A DNA stretch of 64,000 nucleotides from JACKBC01 sp041391125 (GCA_041391125.1 JAWKON010000044.1:10278-74277); one strand, 5' to 3'; counted from the stretch's first letter, positions 46,970 to 56,390 are shown. Program-made: numbers and translations. The notes: a model not told the origin generated them from the sequence alone.

Positions 46970-48607
46970 ATGTCCCCATCAACTCCTCACAATGCCGAGG
47001 GCCCGCAGCGACCGAACATCGTTCTCATTCTGGTCGACGATATGGGCTTCTCCGACATTGGCTGCTTTGGCTCGGAGATCCGCACGCCCAACCTCAACGC
47101 GTTGGCGCGCAACGGTGTGCGCAACACCCAGCATTATAACTGCGCCCGCTGCTGCCCCACGCGCGCGTCGCTGCTCACCGGGCTCTATCCGCATCAAGCC
47201 GGCGTGGGCCACATGGTGCAAAATCGCGGCAGCCGCGCCTATCAAGGCTATCTACGCGACGATTGCGTGACCATTGCCGAAGCGCTGCGGGCAGGCGGCT
47301 ACCAGACGCTTATGGCGGGCAAATGGCACGTGGGCGGGCCATATCAGTCCACCGCGCCCGAAACATGGGAGCCGGGCCGCGCCGAGCATCCCATGCCGCT
47401 CAACCGCGGCTTTGACCGCTTCTTTGGCACGCTGGAGGGCGCAGGCAGCTTCTTTCACCCCTACACGGTGATGGAAGGCACGGCGACCGATGGCTGGCGC
47501 TTTATTGCGGGCCAACAGGGCCAAATTCAGGCGCAGGATTTCTATTACACCGACGCCATCTCGGCCAAAGCGTGCGATATGATTGCGGATGCCAACCAGC
47601 ACGATGCGCCCTTTTTCCTCTATCTGGCCTACACCGCGCCACACTGGCCATTGCACGCCCTGCCAGAAGATATTGCGTACTACGAAGGGCGCTATCGCGG
47701 CGGCTGGGATGCGCTGCGCACCGCCCGCCATGAGGAGTTGAAGGGCATGGGGGTATTGGATGCTAGGTGGGAAATCTCCGCGCGCGATGAAGATGCGCCG
47801 GCGTGGGCCGATGCGCCCGATCACGATTGGGAGGATTTGCGCATGGCGGTCTATGCGGCCCAGATCGACCGCATGGATCAGGGGGTGGGGCAGGTGGTGC
47901 AGAAGCTCAAAGAGCTGGGACAGTTTGAAAACACGCTGATCCTCTTTATGTCTGACAATGGCGGCTGCGCCGAGTTTTTGGCCGAGGAAGGTCACGCCAA
48001 CGAGCGCTATCGTTATCACACGGCGGACGGTCAGCCCATCCGCGTGGGCAACATTCGCGATCTACAGCCGGGCGGCGCCGACACCTTCATGAGCTACGAT
48101 CTGCCGTGGGCGCACGCCTCCAATTCACCCTTCCGGCTCTATAAACATTGGGTGCACGAAGGCGGCATTGCTACACCGCTCATCGCCCATTGGCCGGCGG
48201 CTATTCCGGCCAACCCGGCGGGCGGCGGCCGGATAGTCCACGAGCCCACCCACGTGGTCGATATGATGGCTACCTGTTTGGATGTGGCGGATGTGGCTTA
48301 TCCCGCCGAATATGCGGGCAACACAATTCAACCCAATGAGGGGGAAAGTCTGATTCCGCTGCTGTGCGGCGAAAGGTGGACGCGGGAGCGTCCCATCTTT
48401 TGGGAACACGAAGGCAATCGCGCCGTGCGCCTGGCTGAATGGAAGCTGGTCTCCAAGTTTCCGGGTGCATGGGAGCTTTACAATATGAACGATGACCGCA
48501 CGGAGCTGCACAATTTGGCGGATCGCAATCAGGCCAAAGCTGCCGAATTTATGCGCGCATATGACGCGTGGGCGCAGCGTTGCGAGGTGCGAGAGTGGCC
48601 GCTTTAA
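46970..48607 (+). CDS. Arylsulfatase (sulfatase family)
   Basis: Sulfatases remove sulfate esters from sugars or other substrates. The N-terminus PNIVLILVDDMGFSDIGCFG holds the metal-binding Asp pair. The active-site signature C-x-P-x-R is at residues 61-65 within CCPTRASLLTG, so Cys61 would become formylglycine. MAGKWHVGG, LYLAYTAPHWPLHA, DNGGC and WEHEGNRAV are further family blocks. At 545 residues it is complete, and no signal peptide is seen, so it is probably cytoplasmic. The ATG follows aaggaga. The stop overlaps the opposing tctA stop by four bases. Sulfated-polysaccharide use, with the import genes downstream, is a fair inference. A sulfatase-maturing enzyme is not in the window. Confidence 0.93.
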   Translation: MSPSTPHNAEGPQRPNIVLILVDDMGFSDIGCFGSEIRTPNLNALARNGVRNTQHYNCARCCPTRASLLTGLYPHQAGVGHMVQNRGSRAYQGYLRDDCVTIAEALRAGGYQTLMAGKWHVGGPYQSTAPETWEPGRAEHPMPLNRGFDRFFGTLEGAGSFFHPYTVMEGTATDGWRFIAGQQGQIQAQDFYYTDAISAKACDMIADANQHDAPFFLYLAYTAPHWPLHALPEDIAYYEGRYRGGWDALRTARHEELKGMGVLDARWEISARDEDAPAWADAPDHDWEDLRMAVYAAQIDRMDQGVGQVVQKLKELGQFENTLILFMSDNGGCAEFLAEEGHANERYRYHTADGQPIRVGNIRDLQPGGADTFMSYDLPWAHASNSPFRLYKHWVHEGGIATPLIAHWPAAIPANPAGGGRIVHEPTHVVDMMATCLDVADVAYPAEYAGNTIQPNEGESLIPLLCGERWTRERPIFWEHEGNRAVRLAEWKLVSKFPGAWELYNMNDDRTELHNLADRNQAKAAEFMRAYDAWAQRCEVREWPL

Positions 48608-50208
48608 GGCGCTTCCCCCTCCATTGGGACATCCACCATGGCGCCGGCGGCGTTCCGTTTGAGCAGCAGAGGAAGAAACAAGCTGATGAGCGCCAATAGC
48701 CAGAGCGAAGTGGCAATTAGCGGCATAGAGGCGAGGATGCTCCAGTCGCCGTTGCTAATGGCGGTGTGGAATTCACCGAGAAAACGGGGCGGGCCGCCGA
48801 TGAAAAGATAGGTCCAGTCACCGCGGCTAATGGCCAGGGCGCGCCGCAGATTGTTCTCCATCAGCGGTCCCAAAATCAGCCCCAAAATGACCGGCTGCAG
48901 CGGCAACTTGAGCATGTGCAGGAAAAAGCCAAACGCGCCCAACCCCGCCATCAGCAACATATCAAAGGTACTGTTGGTGGCGGCATAGACAGCCACAAAA
49001 CTGATGGCGATCACGGTGGGATAGAGGTACCAATCCGGCACGTTGAGCACGCGCACAAAAATGCCCACTAGCGGTAGATTAAGCGCCAGCAGCATCAGGT
49101 TGCCGATATACATGGCGGCCACCAGCCCCCAAAAAATTTCGGGGCGCTGTTGAATCAGCAGCGGTCCGGGCGTAATGCCTAGTCCCAATAGTGCGCCCAA
49201 CATGACGGCGGTGGTGCCGCTGCCCGGCACGCCTAGCGTCAACAGCGGAATGAGCGAACCGCTGACCGCGGCATTGTTGGCCACTTCGGGCGAGGCCACA
49301 CCACGTATGTCATCGATATCGGCAAAGAGATCTTGGGGGATGCCCGAGATGCGCTTTTCGGTAGAGTAGGCAATAAACGCCCCAATGGCGGCCCCGGCGC
49401 CCGGTAGGATGCCCACCAGAAAACCGATAATGGCGCCGCGTACCAACGTCCAGATTTTGGAGAAAAATTCTTTGAGGGGCACCATAACGCGCCCCATGCT
49501 CAAGATCGCATTCTGCCCTTCAATCCGTTCATAGGTCAGACGCAACACCTCATTGACGGCGAAAAAGCCAATCACCACTACCACAAAATCGAGTCCATCA
49601 TAGAGGCGCAAATTGTTGAAGGTAAAGCGCGGCGCCCCTGTCATCACGTCCAACCCTACCGTGGAGATCATCAGGCCGATGAGCGTGCCAATGAGCCCTT
49701 TGGCCAGATTGGCGCCGGCCAGGCTGGAAAGCGTGGAAAAGGCAAAGACAATCAGCGCAAAATATTCGGCGGGGCCAAATTTGATGGCCCAGCGCGCCAG
49801 CAAGGGCGCCGCCACCATCATGGCAATAATCGACACATTGGAGCCAAAGAATGACGCCAATGCCGACGTGGCCAGCGCCGGTCCCGCCCGCCCGCGCCGC
49901 GCCAGCGCATTGCCTTCCAGCGCCGTCACCACGGCAGCTGAGGTGCCCGGCACATTAATCAGGATAGCGCTGATCGAGTTGCCATATTCGGCGCCATAAT
50001 AGATGCCGGCAAAGAGAATCAACATCTGCGTGGGGTCGAGCTTGAGCGCAAAGGCCAGCGGAATCAACACCACAATGCCGTTGATAGGACCAATGCCCGG
50101 CATCATGCCTACAAAGGTGCCGATGACGGCGCCAAAAAAGGCGATGAGCAAATTTTGAAAGGTGAGGGCAACGGCAAAGCCGTCGAGAAGATGTTGGAGG
50201 GTTTCCAT
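48604..50208 (-). CDS. tctA: Tripartite tricarboxylate transporter, large permease TctA
   Basis: This is the large membrane subunit of a TctCBA-type, binding-protein-dependent secondary importer for carboxylates. The 534 residues have about eleven helices and the TctA signatures GTFVGMMPGIGPINGIVVLIPL, AGIYYGAEYGNSISAILINVPGTSAAVVTALEG and SLIPLLTLGVPGSGTTAVMLGAL. The gene follows tctB and tctC on the same strand, each separated by a hairpin repeat. Substrate may be citrate, tartrate or another organic acid; it cannot be read from the sequence. Confidence 0.95.
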   Translation of the reverse strand: METLQHLLDGFAVALTFQNLLIAFFGAVIGTFVGMMPGIGPINGIVVLIPLAFALKLDPTQMLILFAGIYYGAEYGNSISAILINVPGTSAAVVTALEGNALARRGRAGPALATSALASFFGSNVSIIAMMVAAPLLARWAIKFGPAEYFALIVFAFSTLSSLAGANLAKGLIGTLIGLMISTVGLDVMTGAPRFTFNNLRLYDGLDFVVVVIGFFAVNEVLRLTYERIEGQNAILSMGRVMVPLKEFFSKIWTLVRGAIIGFLVGILPGAGAAIGAFIAYSTEKRISGIPQDLFADIDDIRGVASPEVANNAAVSGSLIPLLTLGVPGSGTTAVMLGALLGLGITPGPLLIQQRPEIFWGLVAAMYIGNLMLLALNLPLVGIFVRVLNVPDWYLYPTVIAISFVAVYAATNSTFDMLLMAGLGAFGFFLHMLKLPLQPVILGLILGPLMENNLRRALAISRGDWTYLFIGGPPRFLGEFHTAISNGDWSILASMPLIATSLWLLALISLFLPLLLKRNAAGAMVDVPMEGEAP

Positions 50209-50237
50209 GAGAAAGTGTGAGTTTCGGTTAGCGAATG

Positions 50238-50329
50238 TGTGTTGCGTGTTACGTATTGCGTGAACCGGTATAGATTCTTGTTTTGTTTAGAGTTTCTGAA
50301 CCGATTCACGCAATACGCAATACACAACA
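50238..50329. repeat. Inverted repeat with heptamer arms (family A, copy 5, short loop)
   Basis: The left arm (50238-50269) repeats gttgcgtgttacgtattgcg and ends in accggt. The right arm (50300-50329) is accgattcacgcaatacgca and onward. The loop is only about 30 bases, without the conserved core. It lies between tctB and tctA. Confidence 0.8.
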
Positions 50330-50338
50330 TGTGAATGC

Positions 50339-50782
50339 CTAAAATGGCAACAACCCATTGGGTAAATTGAGCGCCAGGCCATAGTCGAACAGAAAATAGA
50401 GGAAAAGCGCCGTACCCAACGACGCCAGCAGGGATTTGACCGGCGGGCCTTTAAAGATGAGCGCCAACACAATCATTTCCAGAGCGGTGGCGATCACAAA
50501 GCCGACGGGTCGCATAATATTGGCGTAAACCACAAGGCTGCCAATTATGATGCTCATTTGCACCCACGAGGCAACCGGGGGCCACGTGGGATTGGGGTCT
50601 GGTCGCAAGATCATCCAGACGCTGCATATGGCCAGCAAGATGCCTAAGATCAGCGGGAATGCGCCTGGCCCCAACGGGTCTGCCGGCAGGCTGGATTTTA
50701 AGGTGCTAGCCTGCCAGGTATACGCCACAGCGAAAATTAGCAGGAACAGCCCGGCAATGCGGTCGGTCAGGTGGATCTTCAT
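50339..50782 (-). CDS. tctB: Tripartite tricarboxylate transporter, small permease TctB
   Basis: This is the small membrane subunit of the tripartite importer. The 147 residues begin MKIHLTDRIAGLFLLIFAVAYTW, typical of TctB, and have four predicted helices, including a tandem SLVVYANIMRPVGFVIATALEMIVLALIF and a C-terminal helix. It is intact and lies between tctC and tctA. Confidence 0.9.
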   Translation of the reverse strand: MKIHLTDRIAGLFLLIFAVAYTWQASTLKSSLPADPLGPGAFPLILGILLAICSVWMILRPDPNPTWPPVASWVQMSIIIGSLVVYANIMRPVGFVIATALEMIVLALIFKGPPVKSLLASLGTALFLYFLFDYGLALNLPNGLLPF

Positions 50783-50797
50783 TATGAGTTCCTAGGT

Positions 50798-50870
50798 TGA
50801 GAGTAGGGAATAGGAAGTAGGGAGTAGGGAGAGCGAAGCGTCTCGCCTTCCTTACTCCCTACTCCTTACT
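50798..50870. repeat. Inverted repeat with GAGTAGG heptamer arms (family F, copy 1)
   Basis: The left arm gagtagggaataggaagtag is followed by agggag. The loop gcgaagcgtctcgc leads to the complement ttactccctactccttactc. The end of tctC (stop at 50866-50868) lies inside the right arm. A second copy with the same loop motif, GAAGCGTCTC, is at 56309-56381. Confidence 0.85.
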
Positions 50871-51909
50871 CAATCAGCCCCAAATCTTTGCTCAACTGGC
50901 GGAAGTTGCCCACCTGATTCGAGACAAACGTGGAGAACTCATCACCCACCATGACAAAGCTGGCAATACCGGCCTGTTTGCGCGCCTCTTCCCACTCGGC
51001 AGATTGGGCGGTCTGCTGCAGCGCATCAACCCAATAGGCGTACGCCTCGTCAGACATACCGGCGGGTACATAGAAGCCGCGGAAGACGATCCATTCGGCG
51101 TCGTAGCCGGATTCAATGGCGGTGGGCGCCTGGTCAAAGGGCGCCTCCAGCCGCTCTTTGGTCAGCACGGCCAGCACGCGCACATCGCCTGCTTCCACTT
51201 GACCAATGACTTCGGATACGTCGCCAGGGAACACGTCGATAAAGCCACCCAGCAGCGCCGTCAACGCTTCACCGCCGCCGTCAAAGGGGGTATAGGTTAA
51301 TGCCAACGGATCGACGCCTGCGCTCTGCGCCAGAATCATCACCTTCATGTGGTCCTGACCACCCACAGCGCTGCCGCCGCCAAAATTTACCGAACCGGGG
51401 TCAGCCTTGAGCGCGGCCATCAGCTCTTCCAGCGTCTGGTATGGGGAATCGGCGGCCACCGAGAGGGCGGCAAAGTCGGCGCCCAGCGCGCCCAACCAGC
51501 GCACATCATTTTCGGTGAGATCGCCAAATTCGCCCTGAGCAATGCGCAACGTAGTGGCCGGGCTGGCCGCGATGAGCAGGTTGTCGTTCTCGTTCTGCTC
51601 GGTTACCACATAGGTCATGGCCACGCCGCCGCCGCCGCCCGCCATATTGGTCACGGTGAAGGCGTCGTCCACAATGCCGGCGTCATTCATAGCTTTGGTG
51701 ATGGCGCGGCAGGTAAAGTCCCAGCCGCCGCCGGGGTTGGCCGGCGCAATGCATTCCGGTGAGCTTGCCATAAACGCATCTGCCGCGGGCGCCGCCGCCG
51801 AATCGGCCGGTGGCGCCGCGCCCGAGTCGGCCGGCATGGGCGCGCAGGCCGCCAGCGCCAAGACGCTCACCAGCAGCAATGACACAATTAACGATTTTCG
51901 TGTAAACAT
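50866..51909 (-). CDS. tctC: Tripartite tricarboxylate transporter substrate-binding lipoprotein TctC
   Basis: This is the extracytoplasmic binding subunit (Bug/TctC family). The signal MFTRKSLIVSLLLVSVLALAAC ends in a lipobox Cys at residue 22. The mature protein has the Bug fold pattern, with ECIAPANPGGGWDFTCRAITKAMNDAG, where the PGG.WD loop contacts the carboxylate, then NFGGGSAVGGQDHMKVMILAQSAG and FRGFYVPAGMSDEAYAYWVDALQQ. It has 347 residues. The last codons lie in a hairpin repeat. The 5' leader can form a long stem (51938-52008). Confidence 0.93.
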   Translation of the reverse strand: MFTRKSLIVSLLLVSVLALAACAPMPADSGAAPPADSAAAPAADAFMASSPECIAPANPGGGWDFTCRAITKAMNDAGIVDDAFTVTNMAGGGGGVAMTYVVTEQNENDNLLIAASPATTLRIAQGEFGDLTENDVRWLGALGADFAALSVAADSPYQTLEELMAALKADPGSVNFGGGSAVGGQDHMKVMILAQSAGVDPLALTYTPFDGGGEALTALLGGFIDVFPGDVSEVIGQVEAGDVRVLAVLTKERLEAPFDQAPTAIESGYDAEWIVFRGFYVPAGMSDEAYAYWVDALQQTAQSAEWEEARKQAGIASFVMVGDEFSTFVSNQVGNFRQLSKDLGLIE

Positions 51910-52164
51910 TGGATTATCTCCTAAAATGAGTTGTGGTCATGCATCAGAAACGGCTATTGCGCAAAGGCAATAGCTAAAATATCAGGCGAATTGCGCGTCT
52001 GATGCATGAAAATTAATATCTGTATTTCTGGCAGTTACAACAAAAGGAAATGCTGAATTGGGTGTGGCGTCCAGTATAAACGCCTTGGAGATTCAGACCA
52101 AAAACCGGGTATGTTGGAACGCGCGATTTAACCAAATGTGTTCCACATAGGTATGGTGGATCAA
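51910..52164. other. Leader region of tctC
   Basis: These bases lie between the tctC start and the terminator of the downstream binding-protein gene. They hold the stem structure at 51938-52008; the rest (52010-52164) shows nothing I recognise. Confidence 0.5.
51938..52008 (-). promoter_or_regulatory. Structured 5' leader of tctC, attenuator or riboswitch-like
   Basis: An outer stem of 11 perfect pairs (catgcatcaga with tctgatgcatg) encloses an internal perfect 8-pair hairpin (gctattgc, loop, gcaatagc) and a short gcg/cgc pairing, resembling a three-way junction. It ends about 29 bases before the tctC ATG, ahead of the ribosome site aggaga. I cannot match it to a known riboswitch. Confidence 0.5.
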
Positions 52165-52195
52165 AAAAACCCGAGTGCATAGCACTCGGGTTTTT
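52165..52195 (-). terminator. Rho-independent terminator of the ABC importer operon
   Basis: The hairpin aaaaacccgagtgc, ata, gcactcgggttttt has a perfect GC-rich stem with T tails on both strands. It lies 20 bases after the stop of the binding-protein gene at 52215. Confidence 0.92.
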
Positions 52196-52214
52196 CTATT
52201 TTGAAAAGCAAACT

Positions 52215-54035
52215 TTACTCAGCCCGACTCCATTCGCCAATGTTCCACATCTCAGAGTCCCATCCGCCCTGCATTTTAACGCCCTGCAGGCCGTTTACAA
52301 TCGCAGACACGCTGCCGCGATGGACCAGCGGAATCTGGAAATAGCTTTGCACGTTGATGTCATTGAGCTGCTTGACAATATCTTCGCGCTCAGGGCCAAT
52401 CGGCGTCTGGGTTAACTGCTCGTAAAGGGCATCATATTCTAGGCTACAGCCGCGGAAAATGTTGCCGCCGCCCCAGGTATTCTCTTTGCCTGAAATCTGC
52501 GAACACACCCAGTTTGCCAGATGCTGCTGCGGGTCAATACTGGGACCAGTGGTATACATCTCCACATCGGTGAAGAATTTCTGATAAGTGTCATTGCTGT
52601 TGGGGTCGCCGCCAAAGTAGACGCCGGCGTCATGGTTCAACAATTCCGTGTCCACGCCAATCTCAGACCACCATTGCTTGATCAGCGCCTGCGTCTTCTG
52701 GCGCACGCTGTTGGTGCTGGTCTGGTAGCGCACCTTGAGCGGAATGCCGTTGTATTCACGGATGCCATCGCCGTCGCTATCCACAATGCCGGCGCCGTCC
52801 AGCAGCGCAATGGCGCCTTCAATATCCTGGGTTAAACAGCTATCATTGGCCGTCGAAGCGTAGTAGGCGGGCGCTGGAATTACGTTACAGGTGGCCTTGC
52901 CGGCAAACCCATAAAGTTGCTCGGCAATCAGGTTGCGATCAATGGCCATAGACATGGCCTGCGCAATCGGCGTGCCCACCAGGAACGGATGCGGATTAGC
53001 GCCGCCATCATATTCAGAGCGCAGATCGCCCAAATCGGGATCCGGATTGGTCTGATTGACCAAAATACGCTCCACGCTGCCGGCGAATTCGGAAAGAATC
53101 ACGCCATTGCCGGCCTTTTCCATTTCGGCCAACACATCCGGCTCCACTTGCAGGTTCCAGGCATAATCGGCTTCACCGGTCTCCAAGGCGGCGCGGGCAG
53201 ATCCAACCGCGTCGCCGCCACCTTTGAAGATTACCTTGTCAAAGTACGGTGCATCACCATGATAAAACTCATTGCGCTCATAAGTGGCCACATCGTTGAC
53301 CTTGAAGTCGACGATCTTAAAGGGGCCAGTTCCCAAGGGCAACGTGTTCTGATCGTTACAGGTCTGGGCGGCCGCGCCCACACAGTCGGCAAACTGGGCG
53401 GCATTAATGATGGGCACATTGGCGCCCACAAAGGCCGTGTAGGGGAAGGGGGTCGGCTTATCAAAGGTGATCACAACTGTGTAGTCATCTGGCGCTTCAA
53501 TCGACACAATGCCGTCAAAAGCCTCGGTGGAAACACAGCCAGTGTCGGGATCGATACAGTAGTTATATGTGAAGATCACGTCAGCCGACGTAAAGTCAGA
53601 GCCGTCGGACCATTTGACGCCCTCCTTCAGCTTCCAAGTGATCTGGGTCAGATCCTCAGAAATGCCGCCATTCTCAACTGTGGGGATCTCAGTGGCCAGC
53701 TTGGGCACAAAACTGCCATCGGGCGCCACATTGGCCAGCGGTTCCAGCGTAACGGCGCCGGCATCCTGGTCTTTCGTGCCGCCAGACAGATACGGGCCAG
53801 GCAATGAAGCCGCCTGCCAATACAAAATGACCAGCGTCTTGGGGTCGCGGTCGCCAATCCCCGCCGCGCTGCTCTCTGCCGGAGCAGCCTCGCTGCTGGT
53901 TGCCGCGCCGGCATCACCGCCGCCAGTGGATGATGTAGGCGCCCCACCGCCAGCCGGGCAAGCCGCCAGAATCATGGCAGTGATGACTAGCAGGCCCAGG
54001 ATATACAAGTGCTTCATGCGCCGAAGTTGCTTCAT
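52215..54035 (-). CDS. Peptide/oligosaccharide ABC transporter substrate-binding protein 1 (family 5)
   Basis: This is an extracytoplasmic solute-binding protein of family 5 (dipeptide/oligopeptide/nickel type). The ATG at 54035 has an aggaga ribosome site and starts a lipoprotein signal, LYILGLLVITAMILAAC, with Cys26. A Ser/Gly/Ala linker follows, then the family regions LEPLANVAPDGSFVPKLATEIP, ITWKLKEGVKWSDGSDFTSADVIFTY and PFKIVDFKVNDVATYERNEFYHG. It has 606 residues. A longer frame open from 54173 lacks support. It closely resembles the protein at 56391-58205. It lies at the end of the operon after the two permeases. Confidence 0.92.
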   Translation of the reverse strand: MKQLRRMKHLYILGLLVITAMILAACPAGGGAPTSSTGGGDAGAATSSEAAPAESSAAGIGDRDPKTLVILYWQAASLPGPYLSGGTKDQDAGAVTLEPLANVAPDGSFVPKLATEIPTVENGGISEDLTQITWKLKEGVKWSDGSDFTSADVIFTYNYCIDPDTGCVSTEAFDGIVSIEAPDDYTVVITFDKPTPFPYTAFVGANVPIINAAQFADCVGAAAQTCNDQNTLPLGTGPFKIVDFKVNDVATYERNEFYHGDAPYFDKVIFKGGGDAVGSARAALETGEADYAWNLQVEPDVLAEMEKAGNGVILSEFAGSVERILVNQTNPDPDLGDLRSEYDGGANPHPFLVGTPIAQAMSMAIDRNLIAEQLYGFAGKATCNVIPAPAYYASTANDSCLTQDIEGAIALLDGAGIVDSDGDGIREYNGIPLKVRYQTSTNSVRQKTQALIKQWWSEIGVDTELLNHDAGVYFGGDPNSNDTYQKFFTDVEMYTTGPSIDPQQHLANWVCSQISGKENTWGGGNIFRGCSLEYDALYEQLTQTPIGPEREDIVKQLNDINVQSYFQIPLVHRGSVSAIVNGLQGVKMQGGWDSEMWNIGEWSRAE

Positions 54036-54298
54036 ATACCTTCTCCTTATTATGAATTTGAGTAACGCAAGGGCGTCATCCTCTATCTGGCTGATAGAGG
54101 ATGACGAAAACGATAGAGTGGTTATTGAAAAATAGTGGCGTAAACCAACTATTTCTATACTAGCGGTTGGCATAGATGAAACGGATTAGGCGTCATTTTA
54201 GCCGATTCGTCAACTTTCATCTATAACAGAGCCAAGTATAATCAGAACTCACGCCGGAAGAATGGGGGCGACGGCGACAACTATCGCTGTATCATCTG

Positions 54299-55243
54299 CT
54301 ATTTACGCGTGCGCGGATCCAGCGCATCGCGCAGACCATCACCCATAAAGTTGATGCTGAGCACGGTGAGCGAAATAAGCACGCCGGGAATTACGGAAAG
54401 CATGGGATTCAGATCAAGATAGGCCTGACCATCAACCACGAGCCGCCCCCAGGTAGGGACATCAGGTGGAAAACCGAGCCCCAGAAAAGAGAGCGCCGAT
54501 TCAGTTAAAATGGCGGCGGCAACACCCAGTGTGGCCGAAACGATAATGGGGCTGAGCACATTGGGGAAAATATGACGCGCTAAAATTTTGCGGCGCCGCG
54601 TCCCCGTGCTGATGGCGGCTTCCACAAATTCCTTCTCTTTGACCGAAAGCACCGCCCCGCGCACCACACGCGCCGTGGGCATCCAGGCCAAAATGCCAAT
54701 CACAATTACAATCAGGGCGAAAGTACCGGCCTCCACGCCCAGCGCTTTGCGCATGGTGTCACGGAAGAGCATACTCACTACCAACAGCAGCGGAATCTGC
54801 GGCAGCGCCAACATCATGTCCGTAAAGCGCATCAGAGGGCTATCCATTTGCGGAAAAAAGCCAGAGAGAAGGCCGATCAGCGTGCCGATGGTAATGGCCA
54901 CGAGCATGGCCACAATGCCCACGGCCAGCGAAATGCGCCCGCCGTAGAGGTTGCGCGCCAGCGTGTCACGACCAATGTCATCAGTCCCGAGCAAATGATC
55001 GGGCGAGGGCTTGCCTTCTTCCAAAATGGCGTAGGTCGTGTCGGCATAATCGGGATCAACCGTATAAATCATAGGTCCGATGACGACAAGAGCAATCAGC
55101 AGAAAAAAGGTAAATGTACCCACCATTGCCAGTTTGTGACGCCGAAAGCGCTGCCACACGTCGCCCCACAGGGTGCGCTGCTTGCGTTCCGCGGTGGTCA
55201 GGCTGAGTGCGCCTGGGCTGGCTGTACCAGTCTGAACGGCCAT
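54299..55243 (-). CDS. ABC transporter permease, DppC type
   Basis: This is an inner-membrane subunit of a dipeptide-type importer, 314 residues. The N-terminal cytoplasmic piece leads to the first helix (KLAMVGTFTFFLLIALVVIGPMI). DHLLGTDDIGRDTLARNLYGGRISLAVGIVAMLVAITIG is the DppC hallmark, and the EAA-like loop reads EAAISTGTRRRKILARHIFPNVLSPIIVSATLGVAAAILTESALSFLGLGF. It follows the DppB-type permease by 29 bases. Confidence 0.93.
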   Translation of the reverse strand: MAVQTGTASPGALSLTTAERKQRTLWGDVWQRFRRHKLAMVGTFTFFLLIALVVIGPMIYTVDPDYADTTYAILEEGKPSPDHLLGTDDIGRDTLARNLYGGRISLAVGIVAMLVAITIGTLIGLLSGFFPQMDSPLMRFTDMMLALPQIPLLLVVSMLFRDTMRKALGVEAGTFALIVIVIGILAWMPTARVVRGAVLSVKEKEFVEAAISTGTRRRKILARHIFPNVLSPIIVSATLGVAAAILTESALSFLGLGFPPDVPTWGRLVVDGQAYLDLNPMLSVIPGVLISLTVLSINFMGDGLRDALDPRTRK

Positions 55244-55272
55244 AGTTATGTTGCCTCAAATAATAAATTTAA

Positions 55273-56295
55273 CTATTCAAAACGAATGCGTGGATCGAGA
55301 AAACCATAAATAATATCAGCAATAAAATTAAACCCCACGACCAGCACGGCAAAGATAAAAATGAGCGTCTGCACAACCGGAATATCATTGACCTGCATAG
55401 AGAGAATCAACAACTGACCCAGACCGTTCACTTTGAAAATCTGCTCGGTGATAATGGCGCCGCCAAAGATGGCCGGGATGCCCAGCGCAATGAGCGTTAC
55501 GACGGGAATCAGGCTGTTGCGCAACACGTGCCGAATCACAATATAGGCTTCGCGGAAGCCCTTGGCGCGCACGGTGCGCACATAGTCCATGGGCAGATTG
55601 TCGAGCATGGACGAGCGCGTATAGCGCGCCACCGCCGCCGCCTGAAACAGCCCTAAGACCATAACGGGCAGCACCATCTGCTTCATCTGCTTGACAAAGC
55701 TGGCCCAGCTATTGACTTCCAGATTGGTGTCATAAATGGAGGGGAACCAACCCAACTTGACGCTAAAGAGGATAATGAGAAGAATGCCGGTAAAAAAGGT
55801 GGGGAGAGAATAGCCCACAATGGAAAAAAAGGTGCCGACCTGATCAAACATTGAATATTGACGGGTGGCCGAAACGACGCCTATGGGAATGGCGATCAGG
55901 ATGGCCAACAGATAAGCGCTGCCCACCACCCACATGGTCTGCGGAAAGCGTTGGGCAATCAGGTCAAAGACGGGCGTGCCGCGGCTGCCCCATGAAGTGA
56001 GGCGCAATTTGCAGAAAGAATCATCGAACCCAATATTAGTGTCCATCCGGTCTTCCAGCAGCGCCACCGGTTCGCAAATAAAGAACTGGCGAATCCACAG
56101 GCCATACTTCACCGGCATCGGCTTGTCCAGCCCCATGGCCTCGCGGATCGCCTGCCGAACCTCCGGCTTGATCGTCTCGGGCAGCGCCCCCGTGGGGTCG
56201 CCCGGGGCCAGGTCCAATACGGCAAAGATCACAAAGCTAATCAAAAGCAGAGTTGGAATCGCCGTAATCAAGCGGCGGATAATGTATTGACCCAT
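55273..56295 (-). CDS. ABC transporter permease, DppB type
   Basis: This is the partner permease, 340 residues, starting MGQYIIRRLITAIPTLLLISFVIFAVLDLAPGDP, the standard DppB start. The loop VRTVRAKGFREAYIVIRHVLRNSLIPVVTLIALGIPAIFGGAIITEQIF carries the ATPase-contact motif. A FCEPVALLEDRMDTNIGFDDSF insertion lies in the extracytoplasmic region. No ATPase genes follow, so the complex depends on nucleotide-binding proteins encoded elsewhere. Confidence 0.94.
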   Translation of the reverse strand: MGQYIIRRLITAIPTLLLISFVIFAVLDLAPGDPTGALPETIKPEVRQAIREAMGLDKPMPVKYGLWIRQFFICEPVALLEDRMDTNIGFDDSFCKLRLTSWGSRGTPVFDLIAQRFPQTMWVVGSAYLLAILIAIPIGVVSATRQYSMFDQVGTFFSIVGYSLPTFFTGILLIILFSVKLGWFPSIYDTNLEVNSWASFVKQMKQMVLPVMVLGLFQAAAVARYTRSSMLDNLPMDYVRTVRAKGFREAYIVIRHVLRNSLIPVVTLIALGIPAIFGGAIITEQIFKVNGLGQLLILSMQVNDIPVVQTLIFIFAVLVVGFNFIADIIYGFLDPRIRFE

Positions 56296-56308
56296 AGAGC
56301 CTCCTTCG

Positions 56309-56381
56309 AAGTAGGGGAGTAAGGAGTAAGGAGTAGGGAATAGGCAGTCGAAGCGTCTCCCTATTCCCTACTTCCTACTCC
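56309..56381. repeat. Inverted repeat with GAGTAGG heptamer arms (family F, copy 2)
   Basis: The left arm gaagtaggggagtaaggagt and following units pair with ccctattccctacttcctac on the right. The loop cagtcgaagcgtctccc shares GAAGCGTCTC with the copy at 50798-50870. It lies between the second binding-protein gene and the DppB-type gene. Confidence 0.85.
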
Positions 56382-56390
56382 ATCTCTAAA

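Noticed and set aside
52521..53807. Long open frames antisense to the family 5 binding-protein genes
   Set aside because: They mirror conserved protein-coding sequence on the other strand, occur in both paralogues at the same place, and match no recognisable family.
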